A DNA stretch of 64,000 bases from Thermithiobacillus plumbiphilus (GTDB lineage: Bacteria; Pseudomonadota; Gammaproteobacteria; Acidithiobacillales; Thermithiobacillaceae). The notes under the pieces are model-generated. The model was given only the letters and a program-made list of their open reading frames with translations, searched no databases and was not told the origin of the DNA. Below are positions 1-9,184 of the stretch, in pieces (the stretch's first letter is position 1; each line of letters begins with the position of its first letter). Position numbers and translations under genes: made by a program. Location of the stretch: assembly GCF_038070005.1 (NCBI RefSeq), contig NZ_JBBPCO010000010.1, positions 1 to 64,000 of the forward strand, given 5' to 3'.

Positions 1-723
1 CGCGAGGCCCAGCCGCGACTAACGAGGATTCCATGAATTGGAGCACAGGCGAAGGTGGAATGCCACTGCAACGATGATAGCAGTGCCCTGATGGCTGCCC
101 AGCGGCAGCAGGTGTTTGTGATCTCCCGAGACGGTCAGCTCGGCGTGCGCTGCGATAGCAGCGGTGATCTCTTAGCCGTGATCAGCATCGGTGGTCATCA
201 CGCGCGGCACGGCGGCGGACTCGACGATCTCAATGGTCTCGATATAATCAGCCGGCACCTCGGGGCGGAGCGATCAATCGAAGCCAGCCGCTGGGTGCGG
301 TGGCACTCGGCAAGAAGAAGATCGAACTGGAGCCCGCCTGAACAGGCTCCAACTCATGCCGGCGGGATGCGCCCCGGCGAACGGCGGTTATGCAGGCTAC
401 TCGCGACCGTAGCCAGATGATGGGCGGCAATACGCGCGACTCAATGATGCACGTCGTGACGCACGATGGCGCCGAGCAGGGCGTGTCGAAAAAATGCTAG
501 TTATGCCGCCTCGTGGCCGACCACGGAGGTGATCAGAGTGATCAGAGCAAGCCGTAGCATAGGTCAGTTCTCGCCTTTAACATCCGTCTTCGAATAGTCT
601 GGCCCACAGTCGCGGGATTAAACCGAAAGTTAAGTTGTAAACCAGCCTACTGTGCGAAAATAACACCAGATGATTTGCCAGTAACAATATCAATGATCAA
701 CCCGAGCCGGCCAGAATGCCAGC
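1..723. other. Intergenic or remnant region, no intact gene recognised
   Basis: No reading frame here has convincing start context, length and composition together. On the minus strand, short open stretches between about 430 and 175 shift frame and hit stops. One of about 33 codons ends at a TAA near 175-177 and reads like real protein (it contains PADYIETIEIVES), so this may be the tail of a decayed gene. Positions 1-500 are GC-rich like the core genome. Positions 600-720 are more AT-rich, like the operon that ends at 724. This may be the left junction of the accessory segment. Confidence 0.4.
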
Positions 724-3411
724 TTATGACCGGTATACCAAAGGGGGAGGATAGGATTCACCCATGACAACATCGGTAGGGTCCTCCAAAGCTTCCGCAC
801 TTTCCTCATAGTGGAACCACAGCCCTTTTTCTAAATTGTAAGTTCCTATCTTCATTAAAACGCTACTCGCAGCGTTATTGGCCACTTCTCTGCCTAGTAA
901 TTCGGAGGCTTTGTTAGCAACATCCGCCGCCAAAACTCCATCAGTAAATGTGTCGAAAGCTCTTTCAACAGCTTCGCCAATGGTCAAACGTCTCGGCCCT
1001 TCCCACTCCGTGAGATAGATATATCCGCCCTTGCCCGACTTGACCAGTTCCGAGCGGGTGGCTAAAGCAACCAGCAAAATGGGATTTGCCTTAGCTGCCA
1101 AAGCGTGATTTACCGTGAGCGATGAAATGATTTCTGAGAGGTGGATGCCAAATCCATTTTTATCTAGAATAGATATCATCTCGTCAACAATTGCATTCGC
1201 TTGGATTTCATCGAAGGGAATATCGCGCCAAAGAATTCCCCATTCGTTCTCACCAACGCGAATGAGTGGATCGGCCTGGTGAATCTGGAAGAAAGAGGCA
1301 AGACCTCGATCCCTGGAGATGATCTCCCGGATGTCAGATGCGTGCATTGGCGATCCATGTTGCTGGACCAAGATGACAATTTTTTGCCAAATATTCATCC
1401 GATCGGCAGTGCCCAAAGCATGATGTGTTCTAGCTACCCATACCATACGCCCCAAGTAGGCCAAGGTGGTGGACGATCCAAGGATCACATTGAGGTCATA
1501 CTTCGACAGACGCCCCTCAAAATCTAAGCTTCGGGCCTCCAGCGCGTCGCAAATCTCCCCAGCATGCCACTGTCTTCCTGGAGCTTCAGATAGCATGTCT
1601 TCTACTTCCGCCAGAATACGTTCCTGCTCCCCCTTGGAAAGCTCGATGTGCTTTTCGAGCCCATAGATCCCTCTTCCAAGTAGAAAACCGACATTTGCAG
1701 CAGCGTTATGGGCCCGACGAAGATCAAAATTATGTCCTCTCCTAACGCAACGTTTCGCAATCTCAGAGTAGTGCAAAGGGGTGTCCGATCCCAACAAAAT
1801 GGCTTCGACAACACTTTCTGCGCTCATTCCGAAACTCACTAGGAGTCTTTCTCCTAAAGGACCAACTGAGAAATGTGCCTGGCTTGTGGCGACTTCCCAA
1901 AGCATCTGCCTGAGTTCCTCCCCTTTCCCGACCAACTGGCACTCTACCAGTAGCCTGACCTCGGATTCAGGGGTATACGATTTACTTTTGGCGCATGTTG
2001 ACAACAAGGTTTTGGCAGCCCTAACTGCTTCATCCCATTCATCCTGTCTCAACCTGGAGACATAAGCTTGTCCTGCAATGCGTATGATGTCGAACTCAGG
2101 CGGTTCGATGAGATGCCCAATCGAATACTCAAATGGCCAAAATAGAGTTTCAATCCCAGCAAACCAAGAATCCAGAATATCGAGCCCAAGAAGTGGGAGT
2201 GGCGTTTCCCTTCCGTCCAGCATTCTAACAAGGCTAGACCTAAAGCTGCCTACCCACATAGGCATTCTAGCTATAATCTTACTAGCTGCCTTTGACTCAA
2301 TCTGCCTTACCCTTTCTCTAGTGAGAGAATAGCTCTTAGCTATCTCCTCAAGCGTCTTGCGGCTCCCACCAATCCCCATCCTTTGTTGCAAGACGGAGGC
2401 CTCTCTTTCGCTCAATAACGATAAGGCCGCCTGAAGTCCGTCTCGAAAAGATTGGGGCTCCAATGAATTTGCCATAGGTGTGGCTTCAAGGCAAACCTTG
2501 TCCAATATCTTAGGAGCCTTCCCTTGCTTAGGTTCTGCAGGGGGTGTCATTTCGAGGAGCTCCCCCTGCAAAAAGCCAGTGGAGGCGCAATAAGTGCTAC
2601 CCTGCTCAAATGCCTCGAAAATCGCTACGGATATATCCATAAGGCTCTTCCGCCCAAGATTGTCTATCCGCATAAGTCCTGCGGCCCCGATGCGCGCTAT
2701 GTCTGAGACTATGTTTGCTCCAACTGCGGCCATTCGGTTACGGACTCGCACGGGGAAATTAAGAGTGTTAACCGGCATCTGGAGGATCCAGGGTGGAGCG
2801 AACTTTAATCCATCTACCATGTTGTCGCGCGAAGGGGGGTGCCCAAAAAACTGCTTGAATCGATAGCCTGCCAAGCGATTCCTCGAAGTAGGCGGCATCA
2901 GCGATTCTCTCTTTTCGTATAAGGCTTCGCTCAGAATAAATAGCTTGGCGCATTCGCTAAATAGATCTGGATCATCTTCTTCAAGTGTCTTAATCCAATC
3001 AATTGGACAACTTGGAATCCTATCAGGAGGAGCGAGCATTGGCATCACAGGAATTTGATCCGCATGCAAGGTTGGATCTTCCTCGATCACGTAGCCCCAC
3101 CCGGACAATGCCAAGTAGATTGGGAGTCCATCTTCGGTTAATACAGGATTGCTCGATGAGCGATATGAGGATGGCAATGCAAACCTGGCGGCGCCCGTCA
3201 AGAAGACTTTTCCCTCATCCCTTAAACAAGCTGTTTCAAATATGGAGGTGTCAGGTCTCCAGAATCCGACATGAATAATTGCTGAGGATTTATCGTTAAT
3301 CGCGCGGACAGAATCCCACTCTTCCATCATTCCTTCGAGATTCCTGTGCGAGGAGACGCTCCATGATCCGTCAGGCCGGCGAACAAGCAGATAAGCTAAC
3401 AGGTGAATCAT
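724..3411 (-). CDS. Sigma-factor-like / alpha-CTD-like multi-HTH protein (last gene of the defence-type operon)
   Basis: This 895-residue protein has modules normally found on RNA polymerase parts. Residues about 217-266 (FPVRVRNRM ... NLGRKSLMDI) resemble the helix-hairpin-helix C-terminal domain of RNA polymerase alpha. Residues about 324-382 are a sigma-70 region 4 helix-turn-helix (LSEREASVLQQRMG, then LTRERVRQIE). From about 530 to the end there are roughly five winged-helix-like repeats of a HARE-HTH type, each ending in a strand such as GRGIYGL, GRMVWV or GENEWGI. The N-terminal 200 residues match nothing I know. It lacks the core-binding sigma region 2, so it is not a complete sigma factor. 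It is the last gene of the operon, 8 bp after its neighbour, with a GA-rich ribosome site. Inference: a DNA-reading or regulatory subunit of the system. The domains are fairly sure; the role is not. Confidence 0.75.
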   Translation of the reverse strand: MIHLLAYLLVRRPDGSWSVSSHRNLEGMMEEWDSVRAINDKSSAIIHVGFWRPDTSIFETACLRDEGKVFLTGAARFALPSSYRSSSNPVLTEDGLPIYLALSGWGYVIEEDPTLHADQIPVMPMLAPPDRIPSCPIDWIKTLEEDDPDLFSECAKLFILSEALYEKRESLMPPTSRNRLAGYRFKQFFGHPPSRDNMVDGLKFAPPWILQMPVNTLNFPVRVRNRMAAVGANIVSDIARIGAAGLMRIDNLGRKSLMDISVAIFEAFEQGSTYCASTGFLQGELLEMTPPAEPKQGKAPKILDKVCLEATPMANSLEPQSFRDGLQAALSLLSEREASVLQQRMGIGGSRKTLEEIAKSYSLTRERVRQIESKAASKIIARMPMWVGSFRSSLVRMLDGRETPLPLLGLDILDSWFAGIETLFWPFEYSIGHLIEPPEFDIIRIAGQAYVSRLRQDEWDEAVRAAKTLLSTCAKSKSYTPESEVRLLVECQLVGKGEELRQMLWEVATSQAHFSVGPLGERLLVSFGMSAESVVEAILLGSDTPLHYSEIAKRCVRRGHNFDLRRAHNAAANVGFLLGRGIYGLEKHIELSKGEQERILAEVEDMLSEAPGRQWHAGEICDALEARSLDFEGRLSKYDLNVILGSSTTLAYLGRMVWVARTHHALGTADRMNIWQKIVILVQQHGSPMHASDIREIISRDRGLASFFQIHQADPLIRVGENEWGILWRDIPFDEIQANAIVDEMISILDKNGFGIHLSEIISSLTVNHALAAKANPILLVALATRSELVKSGKGGYIYLTEWEGPRRLTIGEAVERAFDTFTDGVLAADVANKASELLGREVANNAASSVLMKIGTYNLEKGLWFHYEESAEALEDPTDVVMGESYPPPLVYRS

Positions 3412-3419
3412 GCTTGGTC

Positions 3420-3806
3420 CTACTCCCCCTCTTGGGATTTGGCCAATATTGATCCTATATCTAGATCACCCCGATCCGCCATGGAAGACATTTCGCGTAC
3501 GCCCCATTCCGCCAGACGCTCCGCCCAGCGGTAGATAGGTGTGTCGCCTGTATTCACGAGGGACTTGATTGTTGTGTAGATATGCCGATCAGGATCCAGT
3601 GTCCCTACGTTGAAGATCGTCCGTTGGCCCGACACCTCTTCCGGCATGGCGCCATGTGCCAAGGCAAGGGCGATTCCGAAGCGATAAGCGTCCGCCATCT
3701 CCGCGAAGTTTCCATTTTGCTTATCCTCGGCCAAACGCTTGAGCATCGCGTGAGCTTGTTCGCTCAATCCTATGGTCGTGGGCTCCTTGAGGGAAATGTC
3801 CGTCAT
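3420..3806 (-). CDS. Small DndE-like / ribbon-helix-helix-like protein
   Basis: A 128-residue soluble protein encoded 2 bp after the DndD-like ATPase gene. The N-terminus (IGLSEQAHAMLKRLAEDK, then EMADAYRFGIALALAHG) has the strand plus two helices layout of DNA-binding small proteins. Its size and its place directly after a DndD-like gene match DndE, the DNA-binding member of the phosphorothioation set. Sequence identity to DndE is not obvious by eye, so the call rests mainly on context and predicted fold. Probable role: DNA-end or nick recognition, or a partner of the ATPase. An antitoxin-like regulator is the alternative. Confidence 0.5.
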   Translation of the reverse strand: MTDISLKEPTTIGLSEQAHAMLKRLAEDKQNGNFAEMADAYRFGIALALAHGAMPEEVSGQRTIFNVGTLDPDRHIYTTIKSLVNTGDTPIYRWAERLAEWGVREMSSMADRGDLDIGSILAKSQEGE

Positions 3807-3808
3807 AA

Positions 3809-5788
3809 TTACTGAACCTCAATCTTGGATTGGCGAGTAGATACCTCGCGAATTACATATTCCTTGCCGATTCTCGCAGCAACCGGGGCGAGATCTGTTT
3901 CCTTTCGCACCTCCCCGTCGTGTACGAGTAGCACCAACTGGCTAGTCGTCTCAGGCAAATAGCGCAAGATGTTCCCTCGATGCTTGAGGTCGAGGCGGCC
4001 AAATGGAGTATCCATCACAACAGGACCTGCGGCTCGCCCCGTCCTTGCCAAGCCGTCGATCAATGAGAGCGCAACGATCTGCTCAGCCCCGGCACTTCGA
4101 ACACCGACTTTTTCACCATTCTCGTCGATAATCGTCAAGCCGTAGTTCTCATTGATCTCAAGTCCGAGGTACTTACCTTGAGTAGTCAGACGCTTGAAAG
4201 CGGAGGTCGCCTTGTCCTCGACCTTCGAACGGAGATTATCTCTGAGTCGCTCTACGCTTTCCGTAAAAGCCCTTACCAGTCCCTGGCACAGCTCAACTTT
4301 CGCAGTGCTTCGGCGTTCCCGAGCTGCTGGTTGGATCGATATCTGCTTTGACAGAATCTCCAACTCGCTGCGGGTTGCCCGAAGTTCTGCCTCGGCCTTA
4401 CTAACCACTGTGTCCAGCCCGCCTTCTTGGCGGACAAGAGAATCTCGATACCTGCGCTTACTAGCAATGTCCTCCGTGTCGTATCCCCGAATTATCTCCT
4501 CGATTTTCTCGATATCATTATCGATCTTGGTCAACTCCACTGAAAGCTTCCGCTCCTCAGCTTGGAGATACAAGATCTTTTGCCCGACCCCCGGTCGCAA
4601 GAGCTTCTCAATCTCGCGTATCTCAGAGGAAATGGCGGCCAGTTCCGCATAGCCCTTCGACAAGCTAAGTAATTCACTCTCGCACTTTGCAAGCTCTGTT
4701 TGCTTGGTCGAACGGTTTTCGATCTGCGGAAGCTGGCCACAAGTGGGGCAAGGCTCGTTGCTCAAGAGCTTCTTGAGGCTTTCGATTTTGGATTCCAGCC
4801 GCCCACGCTTTTCCATGTTCTCATGGATGAGATCCTGCTCATCCTGCAAATGACCCTGGCGAACCCGTAGCTTTGGCTGGACCAAGTCAATCCATGCCTT
4901 TCGAACTAGGTCCATGCGCTCGGATGCGATTTGCTCTAATCGTTTGACGATCTCATCCTGACGCTTCTTGAGGGACTTTGATTCGGTTTGAGCTCGGTAA
5001 ACCGCCTCGACCTTTTCAAGCTCATCGTCCAACCCTTCGCGCTGTGATCGTATCTCCGCTTGTTGCTGCTTAAGCGACTCGATCGAGCGCTCTTGGGCTC
5101 CTTGCTTTTCCTGTAGCGCGAGCTGGTGCTCCGCCAGCGAGGAAAGCCCCTTAATCTGTGCCATCTCTTTGGACTGCTGACGCTGCGCTGAGCGCAAGAT
5201 AGTCTCGGCCTCCATCCGGCCACGGATGAGCATCGGTACGCCTAAGACCTGCTCGATGGCTGCCTTGATGTGCTTGCCTTGCTCGTTACCCTCCATGAGC
5301 AGTGTCTCGTATTCCTGAAGAAGCTCTCCGTCGAACAGAAAGAAGCGCGATACCTGTTCAGGAACATAGCGGTTGATCTCCGCCTCGATCAGATAGCCGG
5401 GGACAACAATATCGTCCTTCTGCAAACTCACTTGGACAACGAAATCCTCGGGGCGCGAAGGAATGGCTACATGCTCCCTTCGATCAATCCGTCTATGCAG
5501 AGAATAGGAGTGCCCGTCGGCCTCGAAGCGGATGCGCACCTCCATACAAAAATCACCCGCACTAGCAGCATCCTTGTTTAACAGGTCATTGAGCGGGATC
5601 TCGCGCAGATGGCGGCCGTATGCCCTGCCATAGAAGCCCCAGCGCAACGCATTAAGGAAACTGGTCTTTCCTCGCATGTTGTCCCCAAAGACGATCATGA
5701 CATTGCGTTGCTCGTCTGTCGGAAAGTCAATGCGGCTTTCGCCCTTGTAAGGCATGAAGTTCGTCATCGAAACAGAAAGGATCTTCAT
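3809..5788 (-). CDS. DndD-like SMC/Rad50-type ATPase with zinc hook
   Basis: A 659-residue ABC-class ATPase of the Rad50/SMC type. Visible parts in order: Walker A GDNMRGKTS (about 35-43), a first coiled coil, a CPTC zinc-hook motif (347-350) in the middle, a second coiled coil, an ABC signature SAGAEQ (565-570), and a Walker B/D-loop DTPFGRLD (593-600) followed by KHR. The last motif is characteristic of DndD, the ATPase of the phosphorothioation system. No DndC sulfurtransferase or DndA desulfurase gene is in the window, so the ATPase probably serves a different chemistry here. Its start overlaps the preceding 65-codon gene by 4 bp (ATGA). Family call is strong; function in this operon is inferred. 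Confidence 0.85.
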   Translation of the reverse strand: MKILSVSMTNFMPYKGESRIDFPTDEQRNVMIVFGDNMRGKTSFLNALRWGFYGRAYGRHLREIPLNDLLNKDAASAGDFCMEVRIRFEADGHSYSLHRRIDRREHVAIPSRPEDFVVQVSLQKDDIVVPGYLIEAEINRYVPEQVSRFFLFDGELLQEYETLLMEGNEQGKHIKAAIEQVLGVPMLIRGRMEAETILRSAQRQQSKEMAQIKGLSSLAEHQLALQEKQGAQERSIESLKQQQAEIRSQREGLDDELEKVEAVYRAQTESKSLKKRQDEIVKRLEQIASERMDLVRKAWIDLVQPKLRVRQGHLQDEQDLIHENMEKRGRLESKIESLKKLLSNEPCPTCGQLPQIENRSTKQTELAKCESELLSLSKGYAELAAISSEIREIEKLLRPGVGQKILYLQAEERKLSVELTKIDNDIEKIEEIIRGYDTEDIASKRRYRDSLVRQEGGLDTVVSKAEAELRATRSELEILSKQISIQPAARERRSTAKVELCQGLVRAFTESVERLRDNLRSKVEDKATSAFKRLTTQGKYLGLEINENYGLTIIDENGEKVGVRSAGAEQIVALSLIDGLARTGRAAGPVVMDTPFGRLDLKHRGNILRYLPETTSQLVLLVHDGEVRKETDLAPVAARIGKEYVIREVSTRQSKIEVQ

Positions 5789-5982
5789 TCCGAGCTACCT
5801 ACCTGCTCATCGACCAGCCGCTCCATTAAATGAATCGACTCACTGCTGTCTTGGGAGAACTGGTGCTTTCTCTGTATCTCGTAGGCTTTTCGTAGAAACT
5901 CAACCGGAATCTGAGGGGCCACATCCTGGGCCGTTTCCAAAATAGCCTTCCATACCATGTCGTCTCGCTCTTCCGTGCTCAC
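5785..5982 (-). CDS. 65-aa operon-linked small protein, function unknown
   Basis: A short acidic, mainly helical protein (starts MSTEERDDMVWKAI). Its start overlaps the end of the helicase gene by 4 bp and its end overlaps the start of the ATPase gene by 4 bp. Those two overlaps in one direction argue strongly for a translated gene despite its size. I see no catalytic motif. It may be an adaptor between helicase and ATPase. Small proteins at this position are, from memory, a recurring companion of DndD-like ATPases in DNA-modification loci, but I could not check this. Confidence 0.7.
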   Translation of the reverse strand: MSTEERDDMVWKAILETAQDVAPQIPVEFLRKAYEIQRKHQFSQDSSESIHLMERLVDEQVGSSE

Positions 5983-8111
5983 TCATCCTCCTCAATGCCC
6001 GTGTCGTCCGGAGCGTCTGGATCAAATCCCAAAGTGGCCGCGATATGTCGAAGTTCAACGGCGGCGTCCGCATTGATGGCGGACTGTGCGAACTCAATGG
6101 CCCGGATAAACTCGCTTTTCAATAGCGATGCCTGCTCTGGCTCATCCCCAAGACTCACCGGTACGACAACCGCGTCATGGATAACTGCGAGATTTTTCCA
6201 TTTCGCCTTGCGCAGCACGCGCCCGCGGCGCTGGATGAACTGTCTCGGGTTCTGTGATGAGGCTAAAATTAACGCATGATCTACGGCTGGTATATCCACG
6301 CCCTCGTCCAGGCACTTGATCGAAACCATGATACCGCCAAATGTTTTAAAGTGGGCAAGCGTGGCGTCCTTATCTCCCTCCATATCAGTATGATATCGAA
6401 GCGGCTCTAGTCCCTTGGCTTTCAAGGCTTCGATAACATCTGAAAGTTGGGCTTTGTCTTCACAATAAACGAGCCAACGTTGTCCTACGGAGAACGATGA
6501 CTTCAATATCTTAGAAGCCAGTGGAACTTTGTTGGCGGCCTTCTTCGCAATACGAGATCTTCGGATCAAGAGCATCTTCGCTGCCTCTGAAAGAGGATTC
6601 TTGCCGTCAGCGCCCTCGTTCTGGCGAGCCATCTCCCAACGGATCTTGAGGGTGAGAGCCTTCCATTCTTCACTCTCCTCGGTGGTAAGGCGAACGGTAT
6701 GAGGCTTGTATTCGTATTCAACAAGGCGCCCGGCTTTAATAGCATCCTGCAACGTAACAGGAGGGGGGATGACCGGCCCGAAATAATCGAACATCTTTTG
6801 GGTTCCCTCGGGATCGCCATATCTGATGGGAGTGGCACTAAGCCCCAAACGGCAACCAGCCTTGAGTAAGTAGAGCTTCGAGTTTTGCTGGCTGCCAGTC
6901 TGGTGGACCTCATCGGCGACTACAAGAAGATGAGAGCCACTCTGGATCGTGGAGAGAAACTCATCGCTGGAGACCGTTTGCATCGTCGCGATGACAATTC
7001 TTTTCCCCAAGTCCGGAGAAGGGTCGGTCATCCCGTAAAGTCGCCGTGCTTGGCGCCATCGATCATGCCCGGCCCCTACTAAAAGGATGGTTGCCCCGGG
7101 AATTTCGTCTCTTGTCTCCACGCCCCACTGTTCAAGCAAAAGGCGGCTTGGAACAACTATCAAGGCGGGCATGCCCTTTTCGACGTGCTCCCGCACAGCC
7201 ATCAACGCTGTGAAAGTCTTTCCGCTTCCGGTCGCATGCTCCAGCACACCTCGACACCCAGCAGCCTTCCAGTCCGCTATCGCTCGTGATTGATGACCTA
7301 GGGGAACCCTACCCTTGGCGCCTGGCTTCTCGATGGCCCTAATCTCTTCCATGTCCACCTCTCCCAGATCTCCCATAGCCACAGCGGAGATTCGTTTCCT
7401 GGCCGCCTCTGGAAACGCAATGACTTCTACACCTTTGGTCTGGCCACTCCACAACCTCTCGAAGTAGGCCTCATGCTTCTGGCATCTCTCGGCGTCAGAT
7501 GGCCCAGCCCAATTGCAGAAAACCTCGATAGCCTCAAGATTTCCGCGCGCATGCCACCCTTTCCAAGTCTCGTTTGCCGATCCAAGAAAGCTAACCTTGT
7601 TTCTGAAGGCATCCGTAAATATGCCTATCTTTTCGTGATAGATGCCTTGATCATTTGGTCTAATTGCGATTCGGATATCCAAAGCTCCGACAGCAATCAA
7701 GGTGGCCAGCACCCTTGTTCGGTAGTGAGTCGTCTCGTCAGCCAAGAGGCAATCAATCTCGGTACACAAAGCCTCGTCCGTCTTGTCCTCCCTGAGAGAG
7801 TATCCTTCCTCAATGCTGCAGAGGTCCTCATCGGTTATTGACGGCGAGCAGATGAGTCTAATCCTCCCTCCCCGCTTTGCAAACTCGATTACCTCCTCGC
7901 CAATGATCAGGAAGATGGAAGAGCGAAAATAGCCTACGGCCCTTCGGTAATCGGTCGCCTGCTCTAGGCATGGCCGATAGAACTCGGCTACGGGATCTGC
8001 CTCTCCCGTCCGATATCCTGTCGCCAAATTAATCCCGCATAACCCTGCGCAAGACAGCATCGCCTTGTCTGTCGTGCCAATTGTTTGCTGATGCTCAACA
8101 CTTCTTTTCAT
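5979..8111 (-). CDS. PLD-like nuclease fused to SF2 (DEAD/DEAH-type) helicase
   Basis: A 710-residue two-part enzyme. Residues about 40-200 form a phospholipase-D-like nuclease domain with YHEKIGIF (H159, K161) followed by GSANET, the classical HxK...GSxN pattern. Only one such motif is seen, so activity would need a dimer. Residues about 265-650 are a superfamily 2 helicase: Walker A ATGSGKT (293-299), DEVH box (400-403), SAT motif (425-427), and motif VI with QRRGRVLR near the C-terminus. This layout is typical of restriction-type effectors that translocate on and cut foreign DNA. The gene overlaps the methyltransferase gene by 17 bp, so the two are probably translationally coupled. A later in-frame ATG (codon 18) is a possible alternative start. 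Confidence 0.85.
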   Translation of the reverse strand: MKRSVEHQQTIGTTDKAMLSCAGLCGINLATGYRTGEADPVAEFYRPCLEQATDYRRAVGYFRSSIFLIIGEEVIEFAKRGGRIRLICSPSITDEDLCSIEEGYSLREDKTDEALCTEIDCLLADETTHYRTRVLATLIAVGALDIRIAIRPNDQGIYHEKIGIFTDAFRNKVSFLGSANETWKGWHARGNLEAIEVFCNWAGPSDAERCQKHEAYFERLWSGQTKGVEVIAFPEAARKRISAVAMGDLGEVDMEEIRAIEKPGAKGRVPLGHQSRAIADWKAAGCRGVLEHATGSGKTFTALMAVREHVEKGMPALIVVPSRLLLEQWGVETRDEIPGATILLVGAGHDRWRQARRLYGMTDPSPDLGKRIVIATMQTVSSDEFLSTIQSGSHLLVVADEVHQTGSQQNSKLYLLKAGCRLGLSATPIRYGDPEGTQKMFDYFGPVIPPPVTLQDAIKAGRLVEYEYKPHTVRLTTEESEEWKALTLKIRWEMARQNEGADGKNPLSEAAKMLLIRRSRIAKKAANKVPLASKILKSSFSVGQRWLVYCEDKAQLSDVIEALKAKGLEPLRYHTDMEGDKDATLAHFKTFGGIMVSIKCLDEGVDIPAVDHALILASSQNPRQFIQRRGRVLRKAKWKNLAVIHDAVVVPVSLGDEPEQASLLKSEFIRAIEFAQSAINADAAVELRHIAATLGFDPDAPDDTGIEEDE

Positions 8112-9105
8112 ATGAATCTTGGCTATCGAACCTAATCAGCGACTGTTCTACATAGGTATCTTGCGCATCTATACTAACCCAGTGGCGCCCGGCGATCGCT
8201 GCTGAGTAGCCGGTGGTATTGCTGCCGGCAAAAGGGTCTAACACCAAGTCATCCTTGTCCGTTAGGAACTCAATGAAGAATGACGCCAAGCCCAATGGCA
8301 TCCGGGCTGGATGAGGCGTGACCCCACGTTTCTTGCACTCTCGGTGAAAATAGTCGTTCGAGGCGCTGTTTGCCATTGAAAAGGCATTAGGTAGCCTGAC
8401 TTCCCTCTCAGGGTCCAAGGCTTCGATCTCAAACAGGTTGTGGGCAATCGAGCCACCCTGATCATTGAAAAAGCTCGTTTCACTAATGACGTGCTCTGAA
8501 GGGCGCTTGCCGGCATTGTAACTGCCTCTTTTCAAAAGGTTCTTCATAGATTTGCTGTATGGGCGTAGCACCTTCGAGTTATCCGCTTTAGGAAAATCCG
8601 TCTTGGCGAGCCACCACACGTGTGTGAAGCTGTCCACTGTGCGGATGCGGTTTACGGTGACCCACTGGGCGGGCGACGGTAACCTAGAAGGGTTGTAGCA
8701 CACAAACTGCTGGATGAGCCGCAAGCCAGCGTCCCTGTGGCGAACAAAGCCGAGTAGGGACTCCAAGTGCAATAAGGATTGGACTGGTCTACCTGACTCC
8801 CAAGCATTACCGATTTCAATTACAATGGAGCCGTCCTCCGTGAGCAGATCGGAGAATACAGGGGCGAGTGCTGTGAACCACTCCAAGTATTTATCCCCGT
8901 TCAGATTTCCGTAGCTCTTTTTGTTGTTCAGCGGGTAGGGCGGCGAGGTCAGGATCAGGTTGACTTTGCCCTTCAGGGTGGCGAAATCCTTGCTCGCAAG
9001 CAACTGCGCGGAGTCCCCTATGAAATAAATGCCACTGTTGCGCTCGTAGGCGGCATTGTTCTTTGGTAGTAGTGACAGAAAGTCCGTTGTTTGTTTTTTC
9101 ATCAT
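8095..9105 (-). CDS. Site-specific DNA methyltransferase (beta class, amino-MTase)
   Basis: A 336-residue DNA methyltransferase. The catalytic motif IV TSPPY (53-57) comes before the AdoMet-binding motif I DPFAGSNTTG (about 290-299). That order defines the beta class of N4-cytosine/N6-adenine methyltransferases. TSPPY is most common in N4-cytosine enzymes, but the base cannot be fixed from sequence. A variable stretch between the motifs is the likely target-recognition part. It is the first gene of the six-gene operon, starts at the first ATG of an ATGATG pair after AGGGAAG, and runs into the helicase gene. Likely role: self-marking modification that protects host DNA. Confidence 0.88.
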   Translation of the reverse strand: MMKKQTTDFLSLLPKNNAAYERNSGIYFIGDSAQLLASKDFATLKGKVNLILTSPPYPLNNKKSYGNLNGDKYLEWFTALAPVFSDLLTEDGSIVIEIGNAWESGRPVQSLLHLESLLGFVRHRDAGLRLIQQFVCYNPSRLPSPAQWVTVNRIRTVDSFTHVWWLAKTDFPKADNSKVLRPYSKSMKNLLKRGSYNAGKRPSEHVISETSFFNDQGGSIAHNLFEIEALDPEREVRLPNAFSMANSASNDYFHRECKKRGVTPHPARMPLGLASFFIEFLTDKDDLVLDPFAGSNTTGYSAAIAGRHWVSIDAQDTYVEQSLIRFDSQDSYEKKC

Positions 9106-9184
9106 CTTCCCTGGCTTATAGCTACAAGCCCACCTCTCCGTGACTTGGTATTGACCTTACCTCGCCGAGTGTACCAGTGTTAAG

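Noticed and set aside
3809-9105. Canonical Dnd phosphorothioation locus
   Set aside because: No DndA, DndB or DndC protein is encoded in the window; a methyltransferase is present instead.
8095-9105. Simple type II or type III restriction-modification pair
   Set aside because: The helicase has a PLD nuclease and lacks type III Res features, and four further genes are tightly coupled.
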